Shown one piece after another: positions 43,757 to 52,105 of a stretch of 64,000 bases of DNA (its first letter is position 1; each line of letters starts with the position of its first letter). The translations under genes were made by a program, and so were the position numbers. The stretch comes from Bacillota bacterium (GTDB lineage Bacteria > Bacillota > Desulfotomaculia > Desulfotomaculales > VENG01). The notes beneath the pieces are model-generated. The model ran no database searches, was not told the DNA's origin, and worked only from the letters and a program-made list of their open reading frames with translations. The stretch is taken from assembly GCA_009711705.1 (NCBI GenBank), contig VENG01000005.1:186001-250000 (forward strand), written 5' to 3'.

Positions 43757-44455
43757 ATGGGAAGTTTAGGTAAATTGTCTTCCATGGTTAAAATGCGGTT
43801 TTCCAGAATGGTAGACAAACTGGAAGATCCGCGGGACTCTTTAGAGTACTCTTTTGAGAAACAAAGAGAACTACTTATTCAAACCAAGAGAAGCATTGCG
43901 GAAGTTATAACATCTAAAAAACGTTTGGAAATGCAATTGCACCGCTTGGAGATATCTAGCAAGGAATATGAGGAAAAAGCTAAAAAACTGGTGGCGGAAG
44001 ATAGAGATGAACTGGCCGAATCTATGCTGGAACGCAAACATGAGACTTTGGCTCAAATTGAAAATATGAAGCAGCGGATTGAAGAATTAGATGTGGACAA
44101 GGAACACTTGATGGGTGCGGAAGCTAAATTGACAAATAACCTGGAATTTTTAAGAGTTCAAAAGGAAGTCATCAAGGCTCAATATACGGCAGCACAGGCT
44201 CATGCAAAAATCGGTGAAGTAGCCACAGGACTGTCAGATGATAGCAATGACATTGGCAATGTAATAGAAAGGGCCCGTGAAAGAACCGACGAATTAAAAG
44301 CAAAGTCATCTGCAATTGAGGAACTTGTTGAACGCAATGTAGTGACTGACCATTTAAATGCAAAGACAGCTATCGGTATAGGAAATGATGAGATATCCTC
44401 TAAAGCTAAAGAGGATCTTCTCAGAATCAAAAAAACCGGTCAAGACATCATTTAA
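43757..44455 (+). CDS. pspA: PspA/IM30 family phage shock protein
   Basis: The 232-residue protein is almost entirely coiled coil, with the family opening (RFSRMVDKLEDPRDSLEYSFEKQ) and regular heptads through residue 200. PspA binds stressed membranes from the inside and assembles ESCRT-III-like polymers that stabilise the bilayer. It starts 127 nt after the histidine kinase with an AGGAGG site. The kinase may therefore report envelope stress. A strong terminator follows. Confidence 0.9.
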   Translation: MGSLGKLSSMVKMRFSRMVDKLEDPRDSLEYSFEKQRELLIQTKRSIAEVITSKKRLEMQLHRLEISSKEYEEKAKKLVAEDRDELAESMLERKHETLAQIENMKQRIEELDVDKEHLMGAEAKLTNNLEFLRVQKEVIKAQYTAAQAHAKIGEVATGLSDDSNDIGNVIERARERTDELKAKSSAIEELVERNVVTDHLNAKTAIGIGNDEISSKAKEDLLRIKKTGQDII

Positions 44456-44487
44456 AAAATACTCCTCCTCTTCTCTTTTTTGAGATA

Positions 44488-44517
44488 AAGGGGTTTGGCA
44501 TATGCCAAACCCCTTTT
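44488..44517 (+). terminator. Terminator of pspA
   Basis: AAGGGGTTTGGCAT-ATGCCAAACCCCTTTT, a perfect palindrome with a T-rich end. Confidence 0.85.
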
Positions 44518-44626
44518 AATTTCAGATCAATGCCAAGCACCTGGACTTTATAAGAGGGAACTCCCAGTGTGACTCCTTGAATTTTTAAAAACCGTTGTTC
44601 ATGGAAGAGTGTGCCCCCCTTGCTTT

Positions 44627-45091
44627 TTACAAAGTTATACCCTCAAATTTTTTTACAATCTCTTTTGTTTCCCGCACCATTTCAGGCTTAGAGTAAATGA
44701 CTAGCATAGTATAGCCGCTAAAGTCCTGTGGCAATGGCCTGGACAAGGCATAAAGCCCTCCCAACAATCCGCCTGCGGCAAGCCCCATTCCGGCACCGGA
44801 AAACAATGTGGAGTAAATGGTGTTTGCTAAAAAAGGACTTAACACCTGGCCAAATTCCCTGTTGTTTAACAAGAAAGCCACCATCAACACCCCAGCCAGT
44901 GCACCTAAAAAGGCACTTAGTATGGTTATATGCCCCTCCCGGGACGTCAGCAAAATTTCTTGCCGAATCTGTTCCTCAAAATCACTGGACACATCAATGC
45001 TGTGAAAATTAGTAATGTCTCTGGTGGTAAGTTCATTATCTACTGCTGCAGCATCTGCATGTGCAGGAAAAAATGCAACTACTTTTCTCAT
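44627..45091 (-). CDS. Small membrane protein with soluble ends, unknown
   Basis: The 154-residue protein has a cytoplasmic-looking N-terminal domain (residues 1-55), two glycine-rich helices (ITILSAFLGALAGVLMVAFL and GAGMGLAAGGLLGGLYAL), and a short C-terminal domain (YTMLVIYSKPEMVRETKEIVKK). The two soluble parts may form one ferredoxin-like fold split by the membrane hairpin. Its ATG overlaps the stop of the upstream gene (ATGA), so it is the last gene of a three-gene operon. Unknown function. Confidence 0.65.
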   Translation of the reverse strand: MRKVVAFFPAHADAAAVDNELTTRDITNFHSIDVSSDFEEQIRQEILLTSREGHITILSAFLGALAGVLMVAFLLNNREFGQVLSPFLANTIYSTLFSGAGMGLAAGGLLGGLYALSRPLPQDFSGYTMLVIYSKPEMVRETKEIVKKFEGITL

Positions 45092-46317
45092 GCATTATCC
45101 CCCTCGCTAGCTTGTGCAGGCATCTTTACACGTAAAAGTTTGTCGATGTCTTTTTGTATTTTGGAGCTGATAGTTTCCGACCCGCCGATTATCCACCCGT
45201 AATTGAATAATTGCTCCTGCTCACTAAGATAGGCAGGCTGTACTACTTTAAGATAACGTATTACCGGCTGGGGAATAGAATCTTCTTTTACCAGGAGCAT
45301 AGGCCCGTGTTTCCCCCGGTGGGAAAGTATTCCTGCCGGAATAGCCATTTCAGGCTGATCAGGATTGACAAAAATAAAATTATGCCCTGCTTCGGATATT
45401 CCCCACCCAAACATACGAATAGTCTTGGCAATCCAATAACCAAAATTGGGTCCCAGGTCAGCGTAACCGGCAAAACCTGCTGACATATCAAAGGAGTCCT
45501 TACCTGGAATACGCTGTACATGACCATACCTGCCTAGCTCGGCGGCAATCTTTTGGGAAATAACTTTCTCATTACCCAGGAGATAAATAAAGGCGTCCTG
45601 AGGCCGGCGGGACAAGGCTTTCCTGGTAGCATCCGGTATTTCGTCTTTAGATACAAAAAATGTTGGGCTTCCGGCATGCGCAGTCCACGAAGCGCTAAAG
45701 ATGGCATATTCGGGAGAGACATCAGATGCGATCATCACCATATCGTTATGATCAGAATTAATTGTAGCCCGGTACTGGTCGATTAACGCAGCCAAATCAT
45801 AGACACTCTCCGCTTCAAACTGGCGAAACTTCATTTTAAGGCTATGCAGCTCATCTTTAACTTTTTGATCTACGGAACCCACAATGAAAGCCTTGACATT
45901 TCCGTCAACAAAAAGCCCTTCCGGGTCCAGGCGCTTTATTTCTTTCTTAACAATATCCGGTATGCTGTTATTTCCAATATACAAAATAGGAGCGTCAACC
46001 GGAAAGTGAATAACATTTGCTGCAACCAGTGAGCGGCGCCAGTCTCCCCGCGGTACTAAAATCACAGCTTTAGGTTTGTTATCAACAAAGGTGGCCGGGT
46101 ATACAATTTGAGAAACTGAAACTGATACCTCAAATACATTTTTGCCCGGCAGGCGGGCTGTATTGGGTGTCAGCTGAACGGTGGAAGGCATAGGAACAGC
46201 ACTGGCCCGGTAATAATCTGGCCGGTAAAAAAAAGCCATAAGAATCAATAATATTATTAATCCGGTAACCAGGGCTAATCCCCACCGGACGTGCCCCATA
46301 CGCCTTGAGATGTTCAA
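45088..46317 (-). CDS. Membrane-anchored protein with CWB2-like repeats
   Basis: The 409-residue protein has one N-terminal transmembrane helix (residues 12-31) and an extracellular part built of repeats like cell-wall-binding repeat 2: a valine-rich strand, Asp-Ala/Ser-rich helix, PILYIGNNSIP-type strand, and a closing strand such as FIVGS, YLLGNEKVIS or WIIGGSETIS. CWB2 modules bind anionic cell wall polymers and hold proteins on the surface. It lies 14 nt after a larger protein with the same modules and overlaps the next gene. Confidence 0.65.
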   Translation of the reverse strand: MNISRRMGHVRWGLALVTGLIILLILMAFFYRPDYYRASAVPMPSTVQLTPNTARLPGKNVFEVSVSVSQIVYPATFVDNKPKAVILVPRGDWRRSLVAANVIHFPVDAPILYIGNNSIPDIVKKEIKRLDPEGLFVDGNVKAFIVGSVDQKVKDELHSLKMKFRQFEAESVYDLAALIDQYRATINSDHNDMVMIASDVSPEYAIFSASWTAHAGSPTFFVSKDEIPDATRKALSRRPQDAFIYLLGNEKVISQKIAAELGRYGHVQRIPGKDSFDMSAGFAGYADLGPNFGYWIAKTIRMFGWGISEAGHNFIFVNPDQPEMAIPAGILSHRGKHGPMLLVKEDSIPQPVIRYLKVVQPAYLSEQEQLFNYGWIIGGSETISSKIQKDIDKLLRVKMPAQASEGDNA

Positions 46318-46331
46318 AGGGATTCCCCTTC

Positions 46332-48206
46332 CTACATAGTACCTATTTTTCTGCCCCTTACCACCAGAGACCAGTTCCCAATATAACCGGTGACCAGTCC
46401 CACTATGTTAGCTGCCCACACGGTAGCCCACCAGATTAGATTTTCTTCCTCCGGCATTACGGTAAGGCCTCTCATTTGTAATAACCACATGGCTCCCATC
46501 ATGCCTATGCTTATAGAGGTCATGCTGATAAACACTGTCAGAGCGTTATCCCGCACCGTGTCCCGGTAAGCAGAGGCTTCCTTGGACATTAACATCAAGG
46601 GAACGAAAACAAACATATTAACAACCAGAGCCGCCAAATAAGACCAAAAGATTGACTGGGTCATGGGGCTCCCCAACCAGAAAAAGAAGCCCGAAAATGT
46701 AAACAGCGGAAGTCCGAAATAGGCCAGCAAAAAAGCAACTGCTGTCATGGTGGACATACCGAAACCCACTGTGCCCAAAGTGGCTGACAGGACTTGAACC
46801 CACAGTGGCCTGGGAAATTCGCCCAAAGCAGCCTGGTGACCGTAGCCACGGTAGCATGTAAAATACGCCCACAGCCCCAACGGTCCCAGTACAAACATTA
46901 TTAGTATCCATGAAATTTTCATGACGGGGGCTACCTGAGTAAGTCTCGTGGACAGGTGAAACCAGGTCCAGATGGCAGAGGCAAGGGACAGGGCAAACCA
47001 TACCAGGGCAAGAGCCTCGATCCCGCTTATCCCCTGCGCACCCTGATCCAGGTAGTCACGCAACTCCTGGGTAAAATCCACACGTCCCTGAACAGCATAG
47101 GAAACCTGCTCTAATCCCCCCAACAGCCATACGTGATTAAACGGGCCCTCTGCAGGGGTCACCCACCAGTCCGGAGCTGCAGCCCAAAGAAATTTTTCCA
47201 GTACCGGCAGTAATTTGTCGGGTTTAGTGAGCAGCAGCGGGCCGAAATTGGGACCGGTAAAAAGCTGCACCCCGGCCAGTATAGTCCGCCAGTCATCACC
47301 TTCAGACCCCAGGAGAAAGTGCCGGGCGGCTTCAGCATTAACTTGTTTGGCCTGCCAGCCAAAACGGTTATTTGTATCGTAAAAAGTGGCAAAGGAAACA
47401 GCATTGGCATAAGGGTCGTCCTCTCCAATCCTCGTTGCTGTTCCCCGTCTACCGAGTTCATTGATAACGCCTTTCCCTATGTAACTTTCCGGACCCAGCA
47501 CATAGAAGTGCCGCTCTTGATCACCTTTGCCTAATACCTGGCCGGTAGCCCGGGGAATACTGTCCTGGTTAACCAACAGTATTGGGGTCCCCCGTGCTGC
47601 CATCCAGGTGGAAGCGGGAAGAGCGTGGGCAACACTTTCACTTCCCACAATCAGCACGTCGGACACTGCTTTACCTGTAATTTTTTGATGCACTTCTGCA
47701 ATGGCAGCTATGCTTGCAGGCTGATCGGAATTGGAAATTATATGGGCATTCAGCTCTAATTTATTTATTTTTTCTTTCAAAGCTGAGGCTTTGCCCACTA
47801 ATATTACGTGAGTGTCATTAAGCTTATCCAAACCTGTGGGTGACCAGGCTGTAATTTTTTCAATTATTGCTTTTTCCAAATCACGATTATTTTCATATAA
47901 CACTACCGGTAGGTTCAACGGCTCAGCGCTAAAACTCTGACAGGCCAGGGCCAAAGGCCAGGATGCAGCATCAACGACAACCACCGCGCCGGGGTTATTT
48001 GCAGTGGGCTTTACCTGCCAGATCAGCTCCTGCATAGACTCCCAATCCGTACCCCATAAACGGGTGGTGTTACCTGTGTTCCAGTGTTCCCTTTTTATCT
48101 CAGGCGGTAGCTTACCCAAGCTTATGGCCTCCTTTAGGGCGTAAAGAGGGCCGGCTACCATCAAAGCTATAAGCAAAATTGACAGATAAAGGGCAAAACG
48201 TTTCAT
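46332..48206 (-). CDS. CWB2-like repeats fused to a polytopic membrane domain
   Basis: The 624-residue protein has an N-terminal signal/anchor (MKRFALYLSILLIALMV), then about 350 residues of CWB2-like repeats (VVVVDAASWPLALACQ, VLIVGSESVAHALPAS, FYVLGPESYIG, VWLLGGLEQVSYA), and a C-terminal half with about seven to eight transmembrane helices. I cannot name the membrane domain with certainty; DUF4396-type is a possibility. Start ATG 48206 has GGTGA before it; a longer frame begins at 48227. It is first in the three-gene operon. A surface module joined to a channel-like domain is unusual. Confidence 0.6.
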   Translation of the reverse strand: MKRFALYLSILLIALMVAGPLYALKEAISLGKLPPEIKREHWNTGNTTRLWGTDWESMQELIWQVKPTANNPGAVVVVDAASWPLALACQSFSAEPLNLPVVLYENNRDLEKAIIEKITAWSPTGLDKLNDTHVILVGKASALKEKINKLELNAHIISNSDQPASIAAIAEVHQKITGKAVSDVLIVGSESVAHALPASTWMAARGTPILLVNQDSIPRATGQVLGKGDQERHFYVLGPESYIGKGVINELGRRGTATRIGEDDPYANAVSFATFYDTNNRFGWQAKQVNAEAARHFLLGSEGDDWRTILAGVQLFTGPNFGPLLLTKPDKLLPVLEKFLWAAAPDWWVTPAEGPFNHVWLLGGLEQVSYAVQGRVDFTQELRDYLDQGAQGISGIEALALVWFALSLASAIWTWFHLSTRLTQVAPVMKISWILIMFVLGPLGLWAYFTCYRGYGHQAALGEFPRPLWVQVLSATLGTVGFGMSTMTAVAFLLAYFGLPLFTFSGFFFWLGSPMTQSIFWSYLAALVVNMFVFVPLMLMSKEASAYRDTVRDNALTVFISMTSISIGMMGAMWLLQMRGLTVMPEEENLIWWATVWAANIVGLVTGYIGNWSLVVRGRKIGTM

Positions 48207-48318
48207 AATAATCACCGTTTTTAACATTTCCCCCCAGCATGACTTACTATACTCTACTGGGTATGAATAAATGTTTTTAATGCCACACTAAACAAAAGAA
48301 AAAGGGGGTGTAAACTTT

Positions 48319-48585
48319 ATGACCGTTGGGATGGAACTTCATAAAGCTCTGGGTATGATGAAAATGCTTAGCGGGCAGTTACAAACTTTTGCTAACGGTA
48401 CCCAGGATCCCATGGCAAAGCAAATGTATCAGGACTTTAATAAAAAAATGGACCAAATGGTTACTGACCTTAATAACCGGGTCAATTATGTGGAAGGACA
48501 GGAACCTCAGTTCAAAATGGAAAATATGACTCAGCAGGCTTTTGACCAACAGCAAGCCGGTCAGCAATCCATGCGCAAAGAGTGA
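48319..48585 (+). CDS. DUF1657 family protein
   Basis: The 88-residue helical protein matches the DUF1657 pattern: MTVGMELHKALGMMKMLSGQ, a central AKQMYQDFNKKMDQMV helix and NRVNYVEGQEPQF near residue 60. These small proteins are found in endospore formers, often near spoVA-type genes, but their role is not known. A GGGGGTG site precedes the ATG. The stop is followed within 5 nt by the triple-hairpin element, which may act as its terminator. Confidence 0.8.
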   Translation: MTVGMELHKALGMMKMLSGQLQTFANGTQDPMAKQMYQDFNKKMDQMVTDLNNRVNYVEGQEPQFKMENMTQQAFDQQQAGQQSMRKE

Positions 48586-48587
48586 AC

Positions 48588-48682
48588 TCGTTCAGCTAAA
48601 GCTGAACATCGGGGCTTCAGGTGGGGATTCAACCCCACCTGAAGAAAAAATTGCAAACTCCCACTTATAGAAGTGGGAGTCT
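48588..48682 (+). repeat. Triple-hairpin element, best-preserved copy
   Basis: Three consecutive hairpins: GTTCAGC-TAAA-GCTGAAC (48590-48607), CTTCAGGTGGGG-ATTCAA-CCCCACCTGAAG (48615-48644) and ACTCCCACTT-ATAG-AAGTGGGAGT (48657-48680). Related sequences lie at 7334-7446, 15149-15170 and 52036-52077. The structure recalls subterminal hairpins or the guide RNA scaffold of IS200/IS605 elements. No tnpA or tnpB is present. Confidence 0.6.
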
Positions 48683-48735
48683 TAGAAATCAGATAAATAT
48701 TTTTATCTTTGTAATATTAGGTCAGGTAAGGAAAA

Positions 48736-48791
48736 GTGAACTACCCCTCCCTCCCTTCGCAAGCTCAGGAAGGGAGGGAGGGGTAGTTCAC
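48736..48791. repeat. Very long G/C-asymmetric hairpin
   Basis: A 22-bp perfect stem: GTGAACTACCCCTCCCTCCC plus TT, a 12-nt loop, and the complement containing GGGAGGGAGGGG. It has no T-run. The G-rich arm could also form a quadruplex. It lies between the triple-hairpin element and the end of the frameshifted membrane gene. Confidence 0.7.
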
Positions 48792-48801
48792 CACTGATAA
48801 T

Positions 48802-49238
48802 TTATCTAGTTTCAGATTCCTTTAAGCCATATTTATAAACCATATATGTGATAATTATTCCCAGTACCAGATGGGTAACCAGGTTTACGACCAAACTACT
48901 TACGCCCATCCCCAGGTAGGGGTTATACCAAGGGCGATAAAGAAAATATTCATGGCTGCCCATAAAAACGCGCCCAGCAGCAAACCTGATGGAAGATAGG
49001 ACACCATGTATGGTTTGTTCAACAACCGGGCCACCAACCAGCCGATTATACCGGTACCCACCAGGTAGATAATCCAGGTCAGGACCGGTGCGGCACCTGC
49101 CGCCGGGAACAGGATACGGGAAAAAACGCCTATTTCATTTGCAACAGAAATTCCAGAGGCAAATGGTACCTGGTCCAGCGCCAATTTTACCGCTCCTCCA
49201 ATCACGCCGGCCAGCAAACCTATCCAGTCTTTGGTCAT
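48802..49238 (-). pseudogene. Small polytopic membrane protein with a frameshift
   Basis: The frame from 49238 encodes 112 residues with three to four helices and stops at 48900 just after GITPTWGWA. In another frame the sequence continues as PYLGMGVSSLVVNLVTHLVLG and further to YMVYKYGLKE, ending at 48802. A fifth C in the ATAACCCCTACC run would join both parts into a 145-residue protein resembling YqhR-like membrane proteins and the C-terminus of the protein at 54727. Either a recent one-base deletion or a sequencing error. Confidence 0.65.
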
Positions 49239-49404
49239 ATTATGTTACCTCCTTGATATTCTTAACTACTCTGGAATCTTACTCTGGCAGTATTTCCATA
49301 ACGTTTAAGACATATTCCCTGTTGATGTCCTAATAAATACAGGAAAATTGCAGTGGCGGCTCGAAAAATAGACATTAATGATGGAACATGTTGATAAGCT
49401 AGAT

Positions 49405-49440
49405 AAACAAAAACGCGCCTTAAAATGGCGCGTTTTGTTT
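49405..49440 (-). terminator. Terminator-like hairpin after the 49531 gene
   Basis: AAACAAAAACGCGCC...GGCGCGTTTTGTTT stem between minus-strand genes. Confidence 0.7.
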
Positions 49441-49530
49441 ATTTCTATATATAAGCCATAGCCATTTATTTCTGTTGCAGTAATTATTTGATGCAGTTAG
49501 CAGGAAGCGTGCCCCTCACGCCGGCGGTAT

Positions 49531-50046
49531 TTAGTAACCACCCATCATGCCATATCCATCGTTGCCGTTCCCGTAACCACCCATAATACTGCCCATCATA
49601 TTATACATGCCCTCGGCACCAATATCATTCATAAAATCATTCATGTATTTAAAATGATCTTGATAGGCATTAGCTTGATCGGGGGTTATTGCACCGTTTT
49701 CCTGGGCATCTTGGGTCCATTGACTTCCCCAGTTCATCATTTGATCCTGGAATTGTTTAAAACTTTCCTCGTCAAAATTGGGGCTGGTAGGATCTTGGGA
49801 AGACTGGTTGGAGTTATTATTATCTTCTGTAGCATCATCACCCTGGATTGGATCTCCATTATCTTCAATAACATCTACTGCGGGCCGTACCATCATATCC
49901 TGGTAATTATTATTTCCTGTTACATCCTTATCATTACCGGGCCCCATTCCGTAACCTGTCAAATTCGCAAAGGCACTTGGCGCGGAAATAGCGGCAATTA
50001 AGAGTACACCCAAAGCTAAAACTAATAATTTACTTTTCCCTTTCAT
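49531..50046 (-). CDS. Secreted Met/Gly/Asp-rich protein, paralogue of 58311
   Basis: The 171-residue protein has a signal peptide (MKGKSKLLVLALGVLLIAA, cleavage after AFA near 28), an acidic Asn/Asp-rich middle, then a conserved block: FDEESFKQFQDQMMNWG, TPDQANAYQDHFKYMNDF, and a Met/Gly/Tyr tail with MMGSIMGGYG and GYGMMGGY. The block is shared with the 58311 protein and in part with 7444. The W-x(n)-DHFxYMNDF helix plus glycine tail may be a surface assembly unit; function unknown. Confidence 0.75.
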   Translation of the reverse strand: MKGKSKLLVLALGVLLIAAISAPSAFANLTGYGMGPGNDKDVTGNNNYQDMMVRPAVDVIEDNGDPIQGDDATEDNNNSNQSSQDPTSPNFDEESFKQFQDQMMNWGSQWTQDAQENGAITPDQANAYQDHFKYMNDFMNDIGAEGMYNMMGSIMGGYGNGNDGYGMMGGY

Positions 50047-50363
50047 ATCTACACCTCCATTATTATTTTAATATGCTGTAAAACTCATTATCTGGGGTAA
50101 TAGGTATTAATTCATGTTCCAGTACCTCCCTTTCAAGTTGTTAGGTTAATTCTATAAACTGCAAGTTACATACTCATAACAAAGTTTTAACTTTTATTAA
50201 AACACGTTCAGAGATATTTATATCATTTCGTAATGATACTTTAAAATTAGAAATGCACAATAGTCCGCTTAGCACGGACTAAATGCATAACTATCTTTTT
50301 TCGAGCAAAATATAAAATGTATCAACCAAAATCTTATCCAGGAGGGATTAGCAGTCCAAAGTA
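50047..50363. other. Gene-free stretch upstream of 49531
   Basis: AT-rich DNA of about 310 bp without an ORF, repeat or hairpin that I can support. The end nearest 50046 holds the ribosome site and probably the promoter of the 49531 gene (a CATATTA box near 50070-50080 on the minus strand is only suggestive). Confidence 0.4.
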
Positions 50364-50507
50364 ATGAAATGCATGTGTGAGGAATGTCACTATAACAATA
50401 AGTCTGAGTGTCACGCTGACGGCATCGAAGTGTTGTCCAGCGGAAATAACAGGGTAGAATCATCGGATGGAACCTGCTGCAACACCTTCAGGCCCAAAGG
50501 GCGTTAA
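50364..50507 (+). CDS. DUF1540 family Cys-rich small protein
   Basis: The 47-residue product MKCMCEECHYNNKSECHADG, followed by IEV and a TCCNTF-RPKG end, matches DUF1540, which has five or more conserved cysteines and probably binds zinc or another metal. An AGGAGGG lies 17 nt before the ATG, farther than usual, so the start or expression level is uncertain. It stands alone between gene-free stretches. Confidence 0.65.
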   Translation: MKCMCEECHYNNKSECHADGIEVLSSGNNRVESSDGTCCNTFRPKGR

Positions 50508-50589
50508 TATCGGTTTGTTCTAATAGGGCAAAAAAGGATAGAAAAGGCTGTTTCCAGGTAGTTACGGGGAACAGCCGTAAAAAAGCATA

Positions 50590-50736
50590 ATGCTCACGCC
50601 AAAATTTGCCGTAAATGCGCCAGGTCTACCGGAATATAGCTTCGATTTGATAGGTATTACCCACGCAGAATTGCAGGAATCCCTGGATTACCTGCAGCGG
50701 CAAGGCATTATTTTATATAAACCGGCATCAAAATAA
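50590..50736 (+). CDS. 48-residue hypothetical peptide or gene fragment
   Basis: An open frame from ATG 50590 gives a soluble peptide with a DLIGITHAELQESLDYLQRQ helix, reminiscent of a winged-helix or CarD-like tail. There is no good ribosome site, so it may be the end of a lost gene. A terminator follows 13 nt after the stop, which favours past or present transcription. Confidence 0.35.
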   Translation: MLTPKFAVNAPGLPEYSFDLIGITHAELQESLDYLQRQGIILYKPASK

Positions 50737-50748
50737 AACAATTTTAAA

Positions 50749-50776
50749 ATTGCCACTTTCTCGTGGCAATTTTTTT
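50749..50776 (+). terminator. Terminator after the 50590 peptide
   Basis: ATTGCCAC-TTTCTC-GTGGCAAT followed by seven T residues. Confidence 0.85.
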
Positions 50777-50804
50777 GTAGATGCTTGCAACTATATTTGA
50801 TAAT

Positions 50805-50846
50805 AAGACTTGCCCCCAATTCATATAGGACAAGTCTTATTTTTCT
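50805..50846 (+). terminator. Second terminator-like hairpin
   Basis: AAGACTTG...CAAGTCTT stem with a loop of about 18 nt, then ATTTTTCTTTT. Confidence 0.6.
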
Positions 50847-51017
50847 TTTCACAACCCACCTGTTAGGGTTCCAAGCGATTTAAAATGGAATCACGCTCGA
50901 AAATGATAAAATCAATATTGCAGGAAATAGTTGTTTCTTGCAGAAAATACTCAATTAAATGTAATATAAATGATTAACTAAAAATAATAGCCGACATTAA
51001 ATTATGGAGGATCCTAA

Positions 51018-51665
51018 ATGAAGTTTGAACAAAGGAATAAAGGTAAGTTGTACGGCACATTAATTGGATTAGCTTGGGCTGTTTTTTGCATCACTTACTG
51101 TTACCTATTGCCGCAAATGTGGCACATTTATATATTATCTTTGCTTTATATTCCAATTGGGCTATGGATTGGGTATACCTACGACCGCATTAACCACCTG
51201 GCCAGTTTTGATTCCTTGACCGGTGTAGCCAACCGTAGAATGCTGATTCAGATGCTGCACAAGCAAATAACGTGCGCCGATAGAAACGGTACAATTCTTT
51301 CCATAATATTTATCGATGTGGACAAATTCAAACACATTAATGACAGATACGGGCATGAGCAAGGGGACCTTGCTCTGCAGGTTATTGTTAAAACAATTAA
51401 AAATAATGTACGTTTTACAGACGTTGTTGGCCGTATTGGCGGTGATGAATTTGTTGTTCTGTGTCCAAATTTGTCTAAAGCTAAAAGTACCAGCCTGGTT
51501 CAGCGGATCAAAAAAACTGTTGCGCTTCAAGCCGGGGAATATCCTTTGAGTATTTCAGCAGGTATATCGGTTTATCCGGAAGATGGCCGGACAGCGAATG
51601 TGTTATTAAGTAGAGCCGACAAAACCATGTATTGTAATAAAGCTAAAAAAGTCATACATAGGTAA
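51018..51665 (+). CDS. Membrane-anchored diguanylate cyclase
   Basis: The 215-residue protein has two short transmembrane helices (about 12-32 and 38-55) and a full GGDEF domain: DSLTGVANRRMLIQML near residue 65, FIDVDKFKHINDRYGHEQGD near 97, and RIGGDEFVVLCPNLSK near 143. It makes cyclic di-GMP from two GTP. The active motif is intact; no RxxD inhibitory site is obvious. The sensor part is minimal, so any signal must come from the membrane or a partner. AGGAGG-like GGAGGATCC precedes the ATG. Confidence 0.9.
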   Translation: MKFEQRNKGKLYGTLIGLAWAVFCITYCYLLPQMWHIYILSLLYIPIGLWIGYTYDRINHLASFDSLTGVANRRMLIQMLHKQITCADRNGTILSIIFIDVDKFKHINDRYGHEQGDLALQVIVKTIKNNVRFTDVVGRIGGDEFVVLCPNLSKAKSTSLVQRIKKTVALQAGEYPLSISAGISVYPEDGRTANVLLSRADKTMYCNKAKKVIHR

Positions 51666-51808
51666 ATATTCAATGTACAAGTTAAATAAGTGCACAGCCC
51701 ACAATAAAAGGCCAGATTTATACCAAAGCAGTCCATCATTTGCTTGTTATACATGGACTGCAGCATCTATAGTATCCCCATTGAAAACACCGGAGGAAGT
51801 CATGCCAA

Positions 51809-51848
51809 GTTGTAATTAGTTGTAATTAGTTGTAATTAGTTGTAATTA
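51809..51848. repeat. Tandem repeat of a 10-mer, four copies
   Basis: AGTTGTAATT repeated four times without change; a fifth copy begins and decays (ACTTATTG). Likely slippage product. Confidence 0.9.
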
Positions 51849-52035
51849 CTTATTGATACCAACCGGCCACTGATGATCAAGCAACTGGTAACCAGGCGGT
51901 GGTATAAAAAAGCTGGGCACTGCGTTATACAGCATTTAACAAACTGTATTCGACCTGCATTTTGACTCAAATTACATTAGCTGTAAAAGCATACCCCTTT
52001 CGTCGTCCTACCCGATATTACATTTTCACAAGCAC

Positions 52036-52077
52036 AATAGTAAAATCGTTCAACTTTAGCTGAACGATTTTACTATT
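52036..52077. repeat. Long perfect hairpin related to the triple-hairpin element
   Basis: AATAGTAAAATCGTTCA and its complement TGAACGATTTTACTATT enclose CTTTAGC-type sequence matching hairpin 1 of the element at 48588. Confidence 0.6.
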
Positions 52078-52105
52078 AAAGCTCCCATTCCTTTTCTTTA
52101 AACTG

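Larger units (their letters stand above)
51666..52105. other. Gene-free decayed stretch with tandem repeat
   Basis: No credible gene is seen. It holds four exact tandem copies of AGTTGTAATT (51809-51848) and the 42-nt hairpin at 52036. Together with the two gene relics that follow, it looks like an eroding region. Confidence 0.5.

Noticed and set aside
51809..51848. CRISPR-like array
   Set aside because: The 10-bp repeats are directly adjacent with no spacers.
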